Source: Zygnema cylindricum
Taxonomy: Eukaryota > Streptophyta > Zygnematophyceae > Zygnematales > Zygnemataceae
Assembly: GCA_037447655.1 (NCBI GenBank)
Contig: JBBHKE010002352.1
Location: 304,285-333,681, forward strand
Length of the DNA stretch: 29,397 nt
Direction of reading: 5' to 3'
A program made the translations under genes and the position numbers. The stretch's first letter is position 1; every line of letters starts with the position of its first letter. Below the pieces are notes generated by a model, which did not search any database, was not told the origin of the DNA, and saw only the letters and a program-made list of their open reading frames with translations. This document shows, piece after piece, positions 28,766-29,397 of the stretch.

Positions 28766-29397
28766 GGGCGTGTCCCCATGTAACCGATATTTTGAAACGT
28801 TATTTTGGATTTTAGCGCTGATTTTACGGTGTACTTTTCAAAGTGTTCCTATGTCATTCATTACTTGCGCTTTCATTACTTCAAATTTGTGACAGTCGTA
28901 GAGGTCTACAAAATGTGCGATAGACTACGAAATGAAATGTAGACTACTGCGAAACTTCCTAAAATAAGTGAAGTCTACAAAAACGGCGACGGTTGTAGAC
29001 GTCGAGGTTTTTCTGACATCGTAAATGTTTAGGGTTTTGACATTGCGAAGTCACGCCACGCTGTGACGTCATTAGTACGTAAACTTTCCGCCATGGCTTC
29101 CGATTTCTTTTATTTATCTTTTATCATTCGATATGCCGTCAAACTACGACCAAAGATATTCAAAAAAAAGATAAAAAATATATCTTTCATTTGAAACAAT
29201 CATTGCCGCATTTCATTTAGGGGAGAGAGACATTAGAGCGATCAAGTGAGAAAGAGGAAGAGAGACGAGGACGACGTAAACTTTTGCAAAGGACCCATGA
29301 AGGAAAGTGGAGGTCCGAGACCCCTGCAAGTTTTTTCCGTACATATTTGTCATTTTCTTATGTGCATGCTCGTGACGAGCAGTGAAAAAAATAGCGT
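28766..29397. mobile_element. Possible PIF/Harbinger-like MITE, left end only
   Basis: TAA at 28763-28765 is followed by GGGCGTGTCCCCATGTAACC, which looks like the GGG-rich terminal repeat and 3-bp TAA duplication of PIF/Harbinger-type elements. The interior has repeated GTCTAC/GTAGAC words (28899-29005) that can fold. The matching right end was not found within the window, so the call is tentative. The rest of the window (29110-29397) shows no gene. Confidence 0.3.

Overview
This is a window of nuclear DNA from a eukaryote. Several genes are split by GT-AG introns, the introns and spacers are full of microsatellites and minisatellites, and there are eukaryotic transposons (a Helitron and a hAT-type element). 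The oligopeptide transporter ends in a plant-type C-terminus, the TauE/SafE protein is plant-like, and TTTAGGG-like telomeric motifs occur internally. Together these point to the green lineage, perhaps a streptophyte or other green alga. That assignment is inference; no species can be named from the sequence alone.

Layout. 1-7343 (+) holds the last six exons of an OPT-family oligopeptide transporter (547-7343). Inside its long third intron (2733-5576) lie two exons of a different gene on the same strand, a TauE/SafE-type sulfite/organosulfonate exporter (3204-3365 and 4409-4690). The TauE last exon appears only at 15857-16171, beyond the OPT stop codon. A ~440-bp segment is present almost identically at 5127-5573 (before an OPT exon) and 15053-15503 (before the TauE last exon). 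All OPT/TauE junctions fall in CT-rich simple sequence, so the interleaving is either a recent rearrangement or an assembly chimera. 7344-15050 is transposon-rich and gene-poor: a palindrome family around 8.6-9.2 kb, a complete 893-bp non-autonomous hAT element with perfect ends and target duplication (9247-10139), short tandem repeats, unidentified ORFs (11518-11808, 12530-12832), a decayed coding remnant (14161-14356, -) and a purine-rich block (14520-15010).

16172-18105 is AT-rich spacer. 18106 to at least 24.3 kb is a Helitron on the minus strand. It has a textbook 3' end (hairpin plus CTAG) and a RepHel gene with the HUH/Rep and PIF1-type helicase parts in order, but it is dead: there are several in-frame stops, one of them replacing the Walker A lysine, plus an 82-bp frameshifting duplication. 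A 325-bp intron-like insertion interrupts the helicase. 24.4-27.1 kb has a GC-rich minisatellite and otherwise no recognised gene. 27101-28266 (-) carries the last three exons of a putative SAM-dependent RNA methyltransferase related to the TrmA/TRMT2 group. The edge (28766 onward) may be the start of a PIF/Harbinger-like MITE.

There is no operon-like organisation. The two transporters, the methyltransferase and the transposons are functionally unrelated. The most valuable observations are the OPT/TauE interleaving with its 99 % identical direct repeat, the tandemly multiplied exon tail in TauE, the intron-like insertion in the Helitron helicase, and the intact hAT and Helitron termini.
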